Shown here: piece after piece, positions 42,364 through 56,439 of the stretch
Numbering within the stretch: the first letter of the stretch is position 1
Layout: the number at the start of each line of letters is the position of its first letter
Source: Amylostereum areolatum
Taxonomy: Eukaryota > Basidiomycota > Agaricomycetes > Russulales > Stereaceae
Assembly (NCBI GenBank): GCA_012932865.1
Contig: SAXG01000002.1
Coordinates: 2,655,199 to 2,719,198, forward strand
Length of the DNA: 64,000 nt
Direction of reading: 5' to 3'
Made by a program: the position numbers and the translations under genes
The notes under the pieces: generated by a model
Database searches by the model: none
What the model saw: the letters and a program-made list of their open reading frames with translations, nothing else
Told to the model about the DNA's origin: nothing

Positions 42364-44211
42364 CTACAACTTGGCGTGCTCGGACGGACCGGGGAATACC
42401 CCGGACGGATTGTACCGCAGGACGCTGCTGGCCCTGCCGTACACGTCCCGCGTGATCGAGTGGAAGCCCGCGACGGTCATCGTGATGTCCAGGTCCTGCA
42501 CGCGCATTCAGCGGCGTTCCATTCCGGCGCAAGGATCGGAGAGACGCGACCTACGGCGAGAAGCGACTTCATGACGTGGCGGCAGCCCGCCTCGCCCGCG
42601 TGGGACATGCCCCAGACGTACAGGCGCCCGACCATGACGACGTGCGCGCCGAGCGCGACCGCCTTGAGCACGTCCGCCCCCGTGCGGACGCCCGAGTCGA
42701 AGATGATCGTCAACTCTGCGGCCGGTTCCGCGGGTCAGCGACGGTCGTCCGAAAACGCGTTCAAGAAGAAAAAAAGAAAAGAAAACGCACTGTCGCCCAC
42801 GGCCGCGACGATGTCGGGGAGAACCTCGAGACTGCCGACCGCGCCGTCGACCTGTCTGCCCGCGTGGTTGGTGACGACGATGCCCTCCCGCCGGATATGC
42901 GTCTCCACTGTGCGCCGTCGGGGTCAGCGACCTGTCGGCGGCGGAAGGGGGTCGGCAGTCGGCAGTCTCACCTCCTTGATGACCCACGGGATTTTGGCCC
43001 ACGTGTGCGCTTTGCCGTGCCAGACGGACGAGTCTATCCACTTGCCGGAATCGGTCTCGAGCGCCTTGCCATGCTTCCGCATGAAGACGGGATCGGAGGC
43101 CCCGACCTCGTTGCCGACCTGGATGTATGCGTGAGGGAAACCCGACGGAGGAAGACATCGGAGGGGCGTACAGAGCCAGGGTAGTAAAACCTGTGAGCGC
43201 GAGGCGATGTTAGGATCGGATGCACGCTCGGGGCGGACGAAGGAGGCGTACGTGTAGTTGGCGATGTTGATGTCTGTAGGCCTCCACCCCAGCTGCCACG
43301 TGTCCGTCGTGAGCATACACGCGTCGAAGCCACTCTTCCAAGCGCGCTCCAAAAGGCTCGACGTCTGGTTCACGGGGTGAGTCGACGCTTTCCGTCACGG
43401 ACGCGCACGCCCACGCACAATGTCGTCGTCATGCCCCATGTACAGCTGGAAGAACCTGGGACTCTTCGCGTCGCCGCCGTTGGGGCCTGCGTACCGGTGC
43501 ACGCCGTTGCTGTCGTTCTTCACGGAGGCGCCCACGTCGTTGGCGGCGGCGACGGCCTCTATGGGCTGCGACGCCGCGGTGGAAAGGCAGTACTTCGAGG
43601 GGGGCGGGGTGAGCGTGTAGTGCGGAACCTGGAAGAGCATGGAGTCACCGGAAGGCCGAGCTCGCCAGCGATCTTGGCGGGGATGAGTTCGCCTTGGGGA
43701 GAGTACAACTTGTTTATGCCGATAGGTGCGAACATGATGGGGGCGGGGATGCGGTGACCGAATATGGAGGCTCGAGGGGGGGCCGTGTGAGGTGGAGAGG
43801 TAACAGCGTCGTGGGTCTTACTCACTGGTGAGGTCCCGGGTGTTGGTGTCCACCAAAGCGCGGGGGATGATGCGCCACCTGTAGAACGCTTCCCTAGACG
43901 GGTGTGAGCGGAAGGAAGGCGGGGGATGAAAGGGAAGTCGGGACCTGTTGGCCTTGTCCGTCCAGCCGAGGCCGGCGTTGGAGTTTGCGTAGAAGTAGCC
44001 ACGGTTGTTCAGCGTCTGTTTGGTCGATTCGGCGAGCTCGTCGGGGTGGACGGAGAAGGATGGGACTGCGCCGGAGACGGGGTCAGTGGAGCGTACCGGA
44101 CAGGGAAGGGGGCGACGCACGCTGGCCTTGCTCGCCGCCACGACGGAAGACTTCGCGTTGGTAGAGGGAGTAGTGGGGAGAAGGGCCGGCGGGTTTGTTG
44201 GTGGGATCCAT
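42364..44211 (-). pseudogene. FMN-dependent alpha-hydroxy-acid dehydrogenase with internal deletion
   Basis: Eleven exons: 44211-44121, 44065-43945, 43893-43826, 43770-43649, 43628-43419, 43364-43252, 43190-43172, 43118-42972, 42907-42791, 42715-42555, 42495-42364. ATG 44211 opens MDPTNKPAGPSPYSLYQREV. The lactate-oxidase/glycolate-oxidase order is clear: IPAPIMFAPIGINKLYSPQG, RFFQLYMGHDDDI, WKSGFDACMLTTDTWQLGWR, RKHGKALETDSGKWIDSSVW, IVVTNHAGRQVDGAV (catalytic His/Arg), TIIFDSGVRTGADVLKAVAL and AHVVMVGR. After WRRISGGR the next twenty-odd residues of the family, with the FMN-contacting lysine (LKGI), are missing. The frame shifts at that point, about 42880-42895. Splicing is otherwise intact. 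The product would be truncated, so I call a recent pseudogene; TATAAAT at 44258-44264 and a CCAAT box are still present. Confidence 0.75.
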
Positions 44212-46155
<1,944 letters not shown>

Positions 46156-46693
46156 AAACGGGGTCGGGTTCGCGGCCATGGCTTCAGTGCGTGTGTGTGG
46201 AGCGACGATAGAGCGCGTGGAGGTTGATTCCAGGAAGACGGGAGGTTGTGGACAGACTTTCGGGGTCCTAGCGACGGCATCGCCTCGGTCTATGAAAGCT
46301 GATGTGCGGACTGTATCCTACGAGACGTTGTAGACGGACCCCATAGTACGCAGAGGGTGCGGGCAGATCCTGTGAACGCGCCAGCCAGGTGTTGATCTGA
46401 TATGGAGCTGATGGGACGTGTACGGGGCTTCTAGGGAGCGTTGGGGCGTTCGAAGCGTGTTGATGCTCGTCGTGAGGTTCAGAAAGGCGAGCGCTGTCGG
46501 CGACGGTGAGGGGGAGGGGAGTTTACGGCGGAGAGCCAGATAAGGAGATGTTGGAATTGCGCGTCGGGCGCGAACGCAGTGATCGCGAGGGGGCGCTACA
46601 TAAGTAGCGCTAAGGTATAATAGCCTTTAAATAATCCAGCGTTTCCTTCCATCTTTCTTTTGAACCTCCATCCTCCTCCCTCTCTCCGACGTT
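46156..46693 (+). promoter_or_regulatory. Upstream region of the GMD gene
   Basis: 538 bases between the GDP-fucose synthase stop and ATG 46694. GGTATAATAGCC (about 46613) and TTTAAATAATCC (about 46626) are AT-rich patches 65-80 bases before the ATG, followed by a C/T-rich leader. No gene. Confidence 0.45.
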
Positions 46694-48326
46694 ATGGCCA
46701 CCATCGAAGACATCGCGAAGCCGTTTGCCGCCAAGGAGCTGCCCTCTCCCGAGGACTTCAACAAGCGCAAGGTCGCCCTGGTCTCCGGTGCGTCCCACTC
46801 GCCGCTCTCCCCCCTTTACCGTGCACTCACCTCGTGCGATCTGGGGGATGCAGGCATCACCGGCCAGGATGGCTCTTACCTGTCAGTTTTCCGTCTCTCC
46901 CCGTTGCTCTGCGCGCGTGCTCACCGCGCGATGGACGCAGGACAGAGCTCTTGCTGTCGAAGGGGTACGAGGTGCACGGCATCATCCGCCGCTCCTCCAG
47001 CTTCAACACCGGGCGTCTGCACCACCTGTACGAGGACCAACATGAGCGTGCGTGGTCCCCTTTCCGCCTCTCCCTGTCCTCGCCCCCGCCCTCGCCCCTT
47101 CCCCCCGACGCGATCCTGACACGCGCTGCGCAGGCCCCAACAAGTTCAAGCTGCACTACGGCGACATGTCCGACAGCACCAACCTCGTCTACATCATCGC
47201 GCAGGTGCAGCCCTCGGAGATCTACAACCTCGCCGCGCAGTCGCACGTCAAGGTCTCGTTCGAGATGTCCGAATACACCGGCGACGTCGACGGCCTCGGC
47301 ACGCTGCGCCTGCTCGACGCCGTGCGGACGTGCGGGCTCGAGAAGCACACGCGCTTCTACCAGGCCTCGACGTCCGAGCTCTACGGGCTCGTGCAGAGCG
47401 TGCCCCAGGACGAGAAGACGCCGTTCTACCCCCGCAGCCCGTACGGCGTCGCGAAGCTGTACGCGTTCTGGATCTGCAAGAACTACCGCGAGGCGTACGG
47501 GATGTACGCCTGCAACGGCATCCTCTTCAACCACGAGAGCCCCCGCCGCGGGCGCACGTTCGTCACCCGCAAGATCACGCGCGCGGTCGCGGACATCAGC
47601 CTCGGCAAGCAGGGGTGCTTGTACTTGGGCAACCTGGACGCGCAGCGCGACTGGGGACACGGTGCGTTTTTTCCCTCTTCCTCCTCCTCCTCCTCCTCCT
47701 CCTCCTCCGTTCTCCTCTCCTCCTTTTTTGCTCCGGAATTCGAGGCTGACGGGCACTCTTCCCCCCCCCCCCCCTTCCCCCCCGCGCTTCTAGCCGCCGA
47801 TTACGTGGAGGGAATGTGGCGCATGCTCCAGCAGCCCTCGCCCGACGACTTTGTGCTCGCCACGGGCGAGACCCACCCCGTGCGGGAGTTCGTCGACAAA
47901 GCGTTCGCGGTGGTCAACATGAAGATCCGGTACGCCCTCGCTCGCGCCGTCCTTCTTCCGTCTTCCCTTCCTCTTCCTCGCCCGCGCCCGCGAGCGCTGA
48001 CTGACGGCGTGAACGCGCAGATGGGAGGGCCAGGGCGAGAACGAAATCGGCATCGACGTTCAGACCGGCAAGACCGTCGTCCGCGTCGACGCGCGATACT
48101 TCCGTCCCGCCGAGGTCGAGTGCGTGCCTTCTCCTTTTCTCGTATCCTCGCGTGGTCGTCGGTCGCTCACCGCGCGCGCGCGCTCTCCAGGCTCCTCCTC
48201 GGGAACCCCGCCAAAGCCGAGCGCGAGCTCGGCTGGAAGCGCAAGGTGAACTTCCCCGCGCTCGTCAAGGAGATGGTGGAGGCGGACCTTAAGGCTAGCA
48301 AGAGCTTGGTCGAGGACCAGAACTGA
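46694..48326 (+). CDS. GMD: GDP-mannose 4,6-dehydratase
   Basis: Seven exons: 46694-46787, 46854-46881, 46941-47047, 47134-47661, 47794-47929, 48021-48119, 48191-48326; 375 residues, the usual family length. ATG 46694 opens [40 protein letters not shown] is the NADP-binding site. [71 protein letters not shown] (catalytic Thr/Glu region), [12 protein letters not shown] (YxxxK), [12 protein letters not shown] and [18 protein letters not shown] follow. It makes GDP-4-keto-6-deoxymannose, the substrate of the enzyme encoded just upstream. A 28-base exon 2 is notable. In-frame and phase-consistent throughout; the TC-rich intron 4 holds a (TCC)n tract. Confidence 0.95.
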
Positions 48327-48392
48327 TCGTGCGCGAGGCCGTCCGAGTCGTGGCTTGAGATGCTTAGGGAGAGGGTATCGACGAACGAACCT

Positions 48393-48412
48393 GGGGGGGG
48401 GGGGGGGGGGGG
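48393..48412. repeat. Run of 20 G
   Basis: A 20-base G homopolymer lies 66 bases after the GMD stop. True length is unreliable in most sequencing data. The rest of 48327-48954 holds GMD 3' flank with a triple CCTCTCGCATGA repeat (about 48880-48922) and no gene. Confidence 0.8.
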
Positions 48413-48954
48413 CGCGACGGAAAAGATGGATCTTGTACACGGACAATATTCTTCGTAGTGTAATTCAAAAATATGACGTGCATATACCACGGCGTGGTTG
48501 GGCGACGCTCGACGAAGTTTGCGCGCTTGAGCTTGAGCTTGATCGTTCGACGGCGGGATCGTTGGCGGTCAACTGTTTGGTCCTTATGTGACGAGAAACT
48601 GGCAGTAGTCCCGAGAACAACTCCGGACCAAATTCAACACTACAATGGTCCACGACGGTGGCCACTCCTGGGACCTGGCCACTCGGTCGACTTGTGCACA
48701 TATCCGTGCGAGCCTCCAGACGTGGCGCCCGTCATTCGATGGACGTTGGACGATGAACCCCATGGCGTCCTCAGCGTTCAACTCGTTCAACGTTCACTCT
48801 TCCGACCTTTCCGTTCCTTCATCCATGGCCCTTTTCAAGCACCCCCGCTTGACACCGCCGTTGTCTGCGTCGTTCTCCTCCTCTCGCATGACCCTCCTCT
48901 CGCATGACCCTCCTCTCGCATGACCTTTCAATGCCGCAGGGTGGGGTGAAATCA

Positions 48955-50755
48955 CAAGAAGGGGAAAGCTACCGCCTGGGCTGAAAGGTTGGCCGTTGAC
49001 GATCGGTGCCGTATTGACTTGGATGTGCCAAAGCATTGGCAGTGGATCAAGTACGCCGAGTGGGCGCGAGGCTCGAGCGTATGTATGGTCAGTGGTTTTT
49101 GTTTGCATTTCGCATTCGTATTGAATTGTATGTATCTTGAACAGGCTCGCCTCTCATCCATCTCAATATGTTGGGCATGCACGTCATCCTGGAGACCGTA
49201 AAGGAGCCATTCGGGACACGCAATCTACGGTGAGTGTCGGCTTGCTTCGCGGGGGATGTGTGTTGACTTGAAGGATGGTTTGCTTAGAGCACGGACGCCT
49301 ATGCTGAATGAAGGCGTGCGCATATATCGTCTTCAACGCTCAACTCCCTTGCCCACTCTTACCCGGCTTCGGTTTCCCAGTGTTGGATTTGATTGGGACT
49401 TTACCCTCACGCCCGGCCAGGCGCTCCGGAAAGCCATGTCGTCCTATACTTGATCACCGCTTCCGTCACGCATCGGCTCGCAAGTGGATTTGACCATACG
49501 AGAAGGATGAATGGCCCGCGCCCTTCTCTCTCGGTTTCTAGAGACCCCAGACGAGTCTGGGGACCACATGTCTCGTGGTCAATTGGAGGGCAAGGCGAAC
49601 GGATGCATGCGCTCCGCGGCGAATTGGAGGGGGGCGGACAGCCCGAGGTCTGCCGATGCGAACATCGTGGACATCTTCCCCGCCAGAGTGAGTCCTCTCT
49701 TCTTCCTGTCTCGCTCTCGGTTTCTAGAGACCCCAGACGAGTCTGGGGACCACATGTCTCGTGGTCAATTGGAGGGCAAGGCGAACGGATGCATGCGCTC
49801 CGCGGCGAATTGGAGGGGGGCGGACAGCCCGAGGTCTGCCGATGCGAACATCGTGGACATCTTCCCCGCCAGAGTGAGTCCTCTCTTCTTCCTGTCTCGC
49901 TCGACATTGACCGGAAGGGAGCAGCGGCCAGCGCAAGACCTTCCTACGCCGCTCCCGGGCATGGGCCGGGATTCGGGAAAGGCAAACCGACGAATGGAAG
50001 CTCAGTTCGCTGCGGATGCTCAATGCGCCGTATACTATGACTGGACCCAGCAACAATTGGTCGGTCCCGCGGCTGCGTGCCGGTTCGAACGTCAAGCAGA
50101 ACTTGACAAGGTGGTCGGACACGCCCGCCTTCCAGACTTTCTCGGCCAGGACCCTCCTTTGGGCACGGAAATTTCCCTCAGATTTCACGGCTTTCGAACG
50201 ACCTCAAGCAGGAATACCACACATGAACGCCGAAGATGACATGTACGAAGGCTACTTCGTTCCCAAGCAGGGCACCATGGTCATGGGTAACTTCTTGGTA
50301 AGCCTTTCTCTGCTCGACATCAAATAAGCTCATGTGGACCGACTTGCTCGCAGGGCGACCCCAGATCTTACCCGGATCCCGACAAGGCCATGCCAGAGCG
50401 ATTCTTGGCCGCTGACGGCCAGCTGGACATGCGCTTATAGGCCCCAGATGCGACGTTCGGCTATGGGAAGAGATTGTGTCCGTGAGCTCGCCATTGCCCT
50501 CTTGATACTGCATTAGTTGACCGTTTTTACTTTCAGGGGAGGTGCATGGCGCTAGATTCGACGTGGCGTGTATCCTGGTGACGTTCACTGTCGAGCCAAC
50601 ATCTGGGCACCCTCTGCCCTCGGAGCCGTTGTTTGAATCGGGGTTGGCACTGTGCGTTGAGCGGGCCATCGGAGACGTTCAGACGCTGATTCCCCCCATA
50701 GACATGCGAAAGCCGAAACTGCTTAAGTGCGACATAAGGCCACGGTCTGAAGCTT
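48955..50755 (+). pseudogene. Cytochrome P450 remnant upstream of the intact P450
   Basis: Pieces in the order of the neighbouring P450s occur in several frames: LPPGLKGWPLTIG (48967 on), VPKHWQWIKYAEWARG, SPLIHLNMLGMHVILE, TPMLNEG, QTDEWKLSSLRMLNAPY (about 49985), AELDKVVGHARLPDF, IPHMNAEDDMYEGYFVPK, DPRSYPDPDKAMPERFLAAD, APDATFGYGKRLC and PLPSEPLFESGL. It ends KCDIRPRSEA near 50755. A TAG interrupts the run between GQLDMRL and APDATFG, and the region between exons 4 and 6 is replaced by a perfect 186-bp tandem duplication. The heme-binding FGxGxRxC is partly kept. This is a dead paralogue of the gene starting at 51219. Confidence 0.85.
49531..49902 (+). repeat. Perfect 186-bp tandem duplication within the P450 remnant
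   Basis: 49531-49716 and 49717-49902 are identical. The unit begins TCGGTTTCTAGAGACCCCAG and includes RFLETPDESGDHMSRGQLEG in one frame, a scrambled P450 exon 4/5 piece. It is 62 codons long, so one frame stays open through both units. Zero divergence implies a very recent event or an assembly artefact. Confidence 0.95.
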
Positions 50756-51218
50756 GAAGCTTGAATAAGCGCAATGGCTTATCGCAACAGTCAAGGTCAC
50801 AGGAGCGCACAATATTGTCTGTGCTACTTGTTACAGATTGGTGTTGCACTTTTGTAGTATGACCTTCCTCGGTGGCACTCGGGTTTCTGCGATATCAAGG
50901 TCAATGCCCCGCTGTTCTGGTGGAGGATGACATTGACTGACGTTAAACCAGGCCAAATCCACAGCAATCGCGACCTCTCCCGGCGCCTTGCTCGTGTACG
51001 CATGACCCTGCTTTGCCGCCACTCATTCAAGACTTCTATACAAAGCACAGCCCTGTCGGTATCACCTGCCACTTTGCACAAACGTGGACCCACCCCGTGG
51101 CTTTCTAATAGAGGTTTAGGCCTCCAACCGGAAGATGTATCGTAGTAACAAGCATCCTGAACACTCGAGCCTTATAAAGATCGGCTTCATATCCAGCAAG
51201 GCTCTTGCTCTAGGCATC
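50756..51218 (+). promoter_or_regulatory. P450 A upstream region with TATA box
   Basis: TATAAA at 51173-51178 lies 41 bases before ATG 51219. A short palindrome-like TGAAGCTTGAAGCTTGAA stretch is at 50749-50766. No gene. Confidence 0.6.
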
Positions 51219-53437
51219 ATGTCAGTCACTGGCCCTGTATCGCTCGTGGACGTGGGAATCCTCCTCTTCTCCTTGCTTTTCTCGTACGGCCTCTATGTTC
51301 GGGGTCAAAGGGCCCGTCAAGCCTTACCCCCCGGGCCCAAAGGCTGGCCGCTCATAGGCAACATCTTCGACATTCCAAAGCATGCGCAGTGGCTTGCCTA
51401 TGCGAACTGGGCGCGAGAGTACGGTGAGTTTCATCGACGTTGAGCCGGGCGAACGAGTACTGAGTCACGCTTTAGGCTCCCCGCTGATACACGTCAAGAT
51501 GCTGGGCACGCACATCGTGATTGCGAATGATATGGCGACGGCGAGAGAAATCCTGGACAAGAAGGCCTCCAATTTCAACTTACGGTGAGTTAACACTTCG
51601 TTTCGCGATGTGTGTCTCATCGAGGCGTCGCTCGTAGACCACGTTTAGCGATGCTCAACGAAGCGTATGTCGACTATCTCCCACCGACTAGTACTTTTTC
51701 ATAACAATTCTCTTCCCTCTTTAGCGCCGGGTTTGGGTGGTGCTTTGCGTTTACACCGAACCTAGGTCTCTGGAGCAAATGTCGTCCTTTGTTCCAAAAA
51801 CACTTCCGTCAAGCCGAATCTCGAAAGTGGAGACCTCACGAGAAGCGAATGGCATCCACCTTCCTCCGCCGACTTTTGGAGACTCCCGACAAGTTCTTCG
51901 AGCACGTCCCTTAGTGCGTATTTCTTCACTTGGAACGCAGGTGATGCTGATGGCGGGGCTGGGTGAAGCATGGCGGGCACGTTGATCTTGGACATGGTGT
52001 ACGGCATCGAAGTCAAACCCGAGGAGGATGAGTTCCTCCATTGCGCACATATCGCAGAGGAAGGCGCGGACAGATCAGGCGATAGGAATATCGTCGATGT
52101 CTTTCCGTGGAGTAAGTAGCCATTGTCCTTCTCGAGCTCGGTCTATCATCCTCATGGATTCGGTTCAAACAGTTCAACGCTTTCCTACATGGCTACCCGG
52201 GATGCGCTGGAAGAAGCAGACCGACGAATGGAAGCTCAACTCCCTCCGCATGCTCAACGCAACTTACGAGTGGGTCCAGGAGGAAATCGCGAGTAACCCG
52301 TTTTGCACACGCTCGCGTATCTGACGATATCTTAGTGTCAAGGACGGGGTAGACAGTGCCTTGCGACCGATCTGCTAGACCAATTCAGCGGCGATGCGTT
52401 ACATTCGAACGGGAACGAATATGCCATCAAGAGCACTTGTGCTACTGCATACTCCGGCGAGTTTTCATATCATCGCGTCAGAACATGTAGACATATATTC
52501 ATACCTCGCACTCACCAGGTGGCGCCGACACTGTACGTAGTACGGTGTTTCCTCGGTTTCTTCCCCATCTTATTCAAAGTCCCAGACCGTCGCCTACTTT
52601 AGAGCATTCATCCTTGCCATGGTTCTTTTCCCGAATGCACAGCAGCGAGCGCATGCCGAGCTGGACAGGGTTGTTGTTGGAGAACGTCTTCCTGATTTCT
52701 CGGACGAGAGCTCGCTGCCTTATATCTCCGCGCTCGTGAAAGAAGTGTTTCGTTGGGCGGCTGTCTTTCCTCTTGGTAAGTTCCGTTGAACTCTTCACAC
52801 TTTGACTTTCGGATTGACTGTCGAGGACAGGGCTGCCGCATGTCAACATCAACGACGATGAGTGGAACGGCTACTTTATTCCCAAGGGCACCGTTGTAAT
52901 GCCGAACGTATGGTGAGATTCTGGACCAAACGATCCTCGATTGCCTCCTCATCCTTGCTGCACATAGGGCGATCCTCCACGATCCATCCACCTACCCTGA
53001 GCCCGAGAAAGTGCTCCCGGAGAGATTCCTGACAGCTGCCGGCCAAATTGACGCAAGCGTCCAAGGGCCAGACGCCGTCTTCGGCTTTGGAAAAAGAGTC
53101 TGTGCGGTGAGTCCACCTTCAAATTGGTCGCGTATCTCAGTACCAGAAATCTAATATGGCTACTTATAGGGTCGGTTCATGGCCCATGATTCAATGTGGT
53201 ATACCACAGCCTGCATCCTCTCCGTGTTCGACATCACTGCGAAGCCTGGCAAACCCCTGCCCTCTGCGCCACTCTTTCGCCCAGGCTTAGTTTTGTAAGT
53301 CTGTCATCCATAGCTCATGCACCTTGGTTTATGGAGTTCGCAGGCACACGATGCCCTTTGAGTGCGATATCAAACCGCGCTCCGAGGATGCAGTCCAGTT
53401 GATACAGCGAGCTCGGTTGGAAAGCGAGCCGCTGTGA
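51219..53437 (+). CDS. Cytochrome P450, paralogue A
   Basis: Thirteen exons: 51219-51423, 51476-51584, 51638-51664, 51725-51913, 51969-52111, 52173-52292, 52343-52456, 52519-52532, 52586-52775, 52831-52912, 52968-53106, 53170-53294, 53344-53437; 516 residues. A membrane anchor (VDVGILLFSLLFSYGLYV) and LPPGPKGWPLIGN open the protein. GGADTTVAYFRAF is the oxygen-binding I-helix, LVKEVFRW holds ExxR, PEPEKVLPERFL is PERF, and FGFGKRVCAGRFMA carries the heme cysteine. It is an ER-bound monooxygenase needing a P450 reductase; the substrate is unknown. Intron 7 begins GC rather than GT. Exon 8 is 14 bases and encodes part of the I-helix. The frame is intact throughout. Confidence 0.9.
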
Positions 53438-53826
53438 TCAAGTACGAGGTCTTGGTCCTAGGACGGGGGTTGACGTCTGATGGTGTACGTCAACTATGTA
53501 GTAAGTACTAGCGTAGTTGGCGGTGCGGCGAGGCTGAGGGTTCGTTTTTGGGGACCGCTGCTTCAAGTTTTCTTTCGTACATTGGTTGGTTGATCTCAAC
53601 ACGAACTGGTACCAACTGTGTGCATACATATACACTGCCCAATGCTCCTGTAGGAAGTGCTGGAATGGCCTTTACGGGAGGTTTCGAAAGCTATCCAAGT
53701 ATATTTTGGGGTGCACGATGATGATGTACATTCTCGAAAAATAGCATAATATGATAGGTATGGCATGGCTACGCCCACGATGTATGCCAAATTAGTATGC
53801 AGCATGTTACGGGGCCATCGGGACTT
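53438..53826. other. Convergent 3' spacer between P450 A and B
   Basis: 389 bases between the stops of P450 A (plus) and P450 B (minus). No gene or element was seen. Confidence 0.45.
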
Positions 53827-56034
53827 TCAGTGCTCGCCCATCTCTTGAGCTCCTTTGATAAGACGGGTCGCCAGTTCAGAGCGTGGCCTGATGTTGCATT
53901 CAAACGGCATCGTATGTCTACACATACACATCGGATGAGCATGGTATAAACCCGAGAACAGACCGACCTACAAACTCAACCCTGGATGGAACAGCGGCTC
54001 AGAGGGCAGGGGCCGGCCTGGCTTCGGCGTGATATCGAACACAGAAAGGATGCAAGCCGAGGTGTACCAAATCGAATCCTGCGCCATGAATCGACCCTGC
54101 GGTTATCAGTGAGTTGTCGTTAGAATACCGCGCGGAAAGATCGAACTTATGATACCTACCGCACAGATCCTTTTCCCAAAGCCGAAGACGGCGTCTGGCC
54201 CTTGCACACTCGTGTCGAGCTGGCCGCCGGTCGTTAAGAACCTTTCCGGTACGAACTTGTCCGGTTGAGGGTACGTCGTCGGGTCATTCATGATCGCCCT
54301 GTCACGGTGACGTTTAATGAGAGGCGGGGCATGGGGGATGGGGTTTACCATATGTTCCACACCACCACAGTCCCTTTTGGAATGAAGCGGCCCTTGTGTT
54401 CGTCGTCCTCGGCGCTGACGTGCGGTAGCCCTGTCCCCAATGGTAAGTACCATTCGTGAACTGAGACGAGCATGCTCACCAACAGGGAGGATCACCCCCC
54501 AGCGAAGGACCTCTTTCACGATCGCCGAGATGTATGGCAATGCGTTCTCATCCGAGAAGTCTGGGAGACGACAGTCTTCGACGACCCTGTCCAGCTCTTC
54601 ATGTGCGCGTCGTTGCGCATCCGGGAATAGAAGCATGGCGAGGATGAACGCTTTGAAATAGGACACAGTCTATCACCGAGAATTGACAAGGGGACGAATG
54701 TGCAGATATGGCGGGAATGCGTACGGTGTCCGATGCAGCTGTAGGACGCGGGCGGTGAGCAGATATAGCAACACAGTGAACGACGGAGGTGGCTTGCCCG
54801 AGTACGCGGTGGCGCAAACGCTCTTGATGGTAAATTCCATCGATTTCGAGCTCGTCGCGTCACCGCTCAAGTCGTTCAACAACTCGGTTGCGAGACAATG
54901 CGTCGCTTTTCCGTGGTCCTACAGCATCGTCAGATAAGACGCGCGTAGTGACGTACGACTTACAAGTTCACCCTTGAGCCACTCGTATGGGACGTTGAAC
55001 ATGGCCAGAGAATTGAATTTCCATTCGTCGGTCTGCTTCTTCCAACCCATTCCGGGGAGCCAGGATGGAAGGTGTTGTACTGTCATGACAAGGCGCGCGT
55101 CAGCAACCCGTCAGCACAGATAAGCGAAATGAAGATGAGCACTCACACCAGGGAAGAATGTCTACGACCCATCCATCCAGCGACCTGTCGACACCCTCCT
55201 GAGCGCTATCGGCGAAAGAGACGAACTCGTCATCCTCGGGTTTGACCTTGATGCCATAAACCATGTCTAGGATCAGTGAACTCGTCATGCTACAACCACC
55301 CCCAGTCGTCATCAGCGTCTACTTACGTCTAATCTAAGTACGCACGCACTATGGGATATGGCGCAGGAACTTGTCCGGAGATTCCAAGAAACGTTGCAGT
55401 AGGGTATGTGTCATTATTTTTTCGTGCGGCCTCCATTTTCGGGCCTCGACTTGACGGAAGTGTCGTTGGAACATGGGGCGGCATGTTTTCCACAGCTCAA
55501 GGTCTGGTGAGAAGGCGAAGTTCCACCCGAACCCGATGCTGAAACGGAAGCATATACTTGATCATAAGTGTGCCCAGAGATAAAGACAAAGCGAACATAC
55601 GCTTCATTGAGCATCGGAAGACGCGGTCTGCATGCGCCGGTTCAATACGAAGTCCTGTGTGAACGACATGAGACGCACCGAAGGTTGAAGTTGGAACGCT
55701 TTTGGTCCAATAGATCCCTCGCCGTTGCTATGTCATTCGCGACCATGAAGTGGGTACCCAACATGTTGAAGTATATGAGAGGCGAGTCTAACACATCATT
55801 CAGTTTGATTATCCCTTGCCAGCGAAGCCGGGCAGACCTACCATACTCTCGCGCCCAATTAGCGTACGCAAGCCACTGCGAGGACTTCGGGATGTCGAAT
55901 ATGTTGCCTATGAGAGGCCATCCCTTGGGTCCGGGAGGTAACGCTTGAGTAAACCTCCGACGTCGAGCAAAGAGGCTATACGAAAGAATCGCGGAAAAGA
56001 AAACCACGCAAGCGTCGAGGAGAGAAATCGCCAT
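53827..56034 (-). CDS. Cytochrome P450, paralogue B
   Basis: ATG 56034 opens a membrane anchor (MAISLLDACVVFFSAILSYS), then LPPGPKGWPLIGNIFDIPKS. The stop is TGA at 53827-53829. Thirteen exons follow the same plan and phases as paralogue A. They include a 14-base micro-exon (54738-54725, ASDT) preceded by an intron with a GC donor (54797-54796). Motifs: TVSYFKAFILAMLLFPDAQR, IVKEVLRW (ExxR), QPDKFVPERFL, and FGFGKRICAGRFMA with the heme cysteine. The last exon ends FECNIRPRSELATRLIKGAQ. I found no frame break, so the gene looks functional. It is inverted relative to A and in the same direction as C. Substrate is unknown. No TATAAA is evident upstream, unlike A and C. Confidence 0.88.
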
Positions 56035-56439
56035 ATGATCAGGATCAGCGGGTGAAAGCCTTGGGGAAATGACACCCGCATGGACTAAGTATCCTCTGAT
56101 ACGAATTGAATGGGCGACGTTGGTAGATCACACAACTCGACACCCATGATCTATACGGTTTCCTTTCACCGCGAAAGGCATGGCGCGCTCGATATTGTGA
56201 TGTTGGGGAGCGAAGGAGGACCGTATTGTTGCCGCCGTCTAATGCGCCCTCAAGTAAGTAGGGTCATCTGCGCGTGGAGTAAGACGCCCAGCTCAAAAAT
56301 TCAGAGACCCGTACGGCGGACTGGTGCAGGTATAGGGCCTGGTGATCGTGGCTGGCGCAGCCAGAAACGCATAGGGGTCTAGGACCCTAATCTGCATGCC
56401 TCCTTTCCTTCTGTCCATCTTGCGACCTTTTCATCTCAT
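56035..56439. other. P450 B upstream spacer
   Basis: 405 bases of P450 B upstream DNA; no gene or clear TATA box. Confidence 0.4.
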
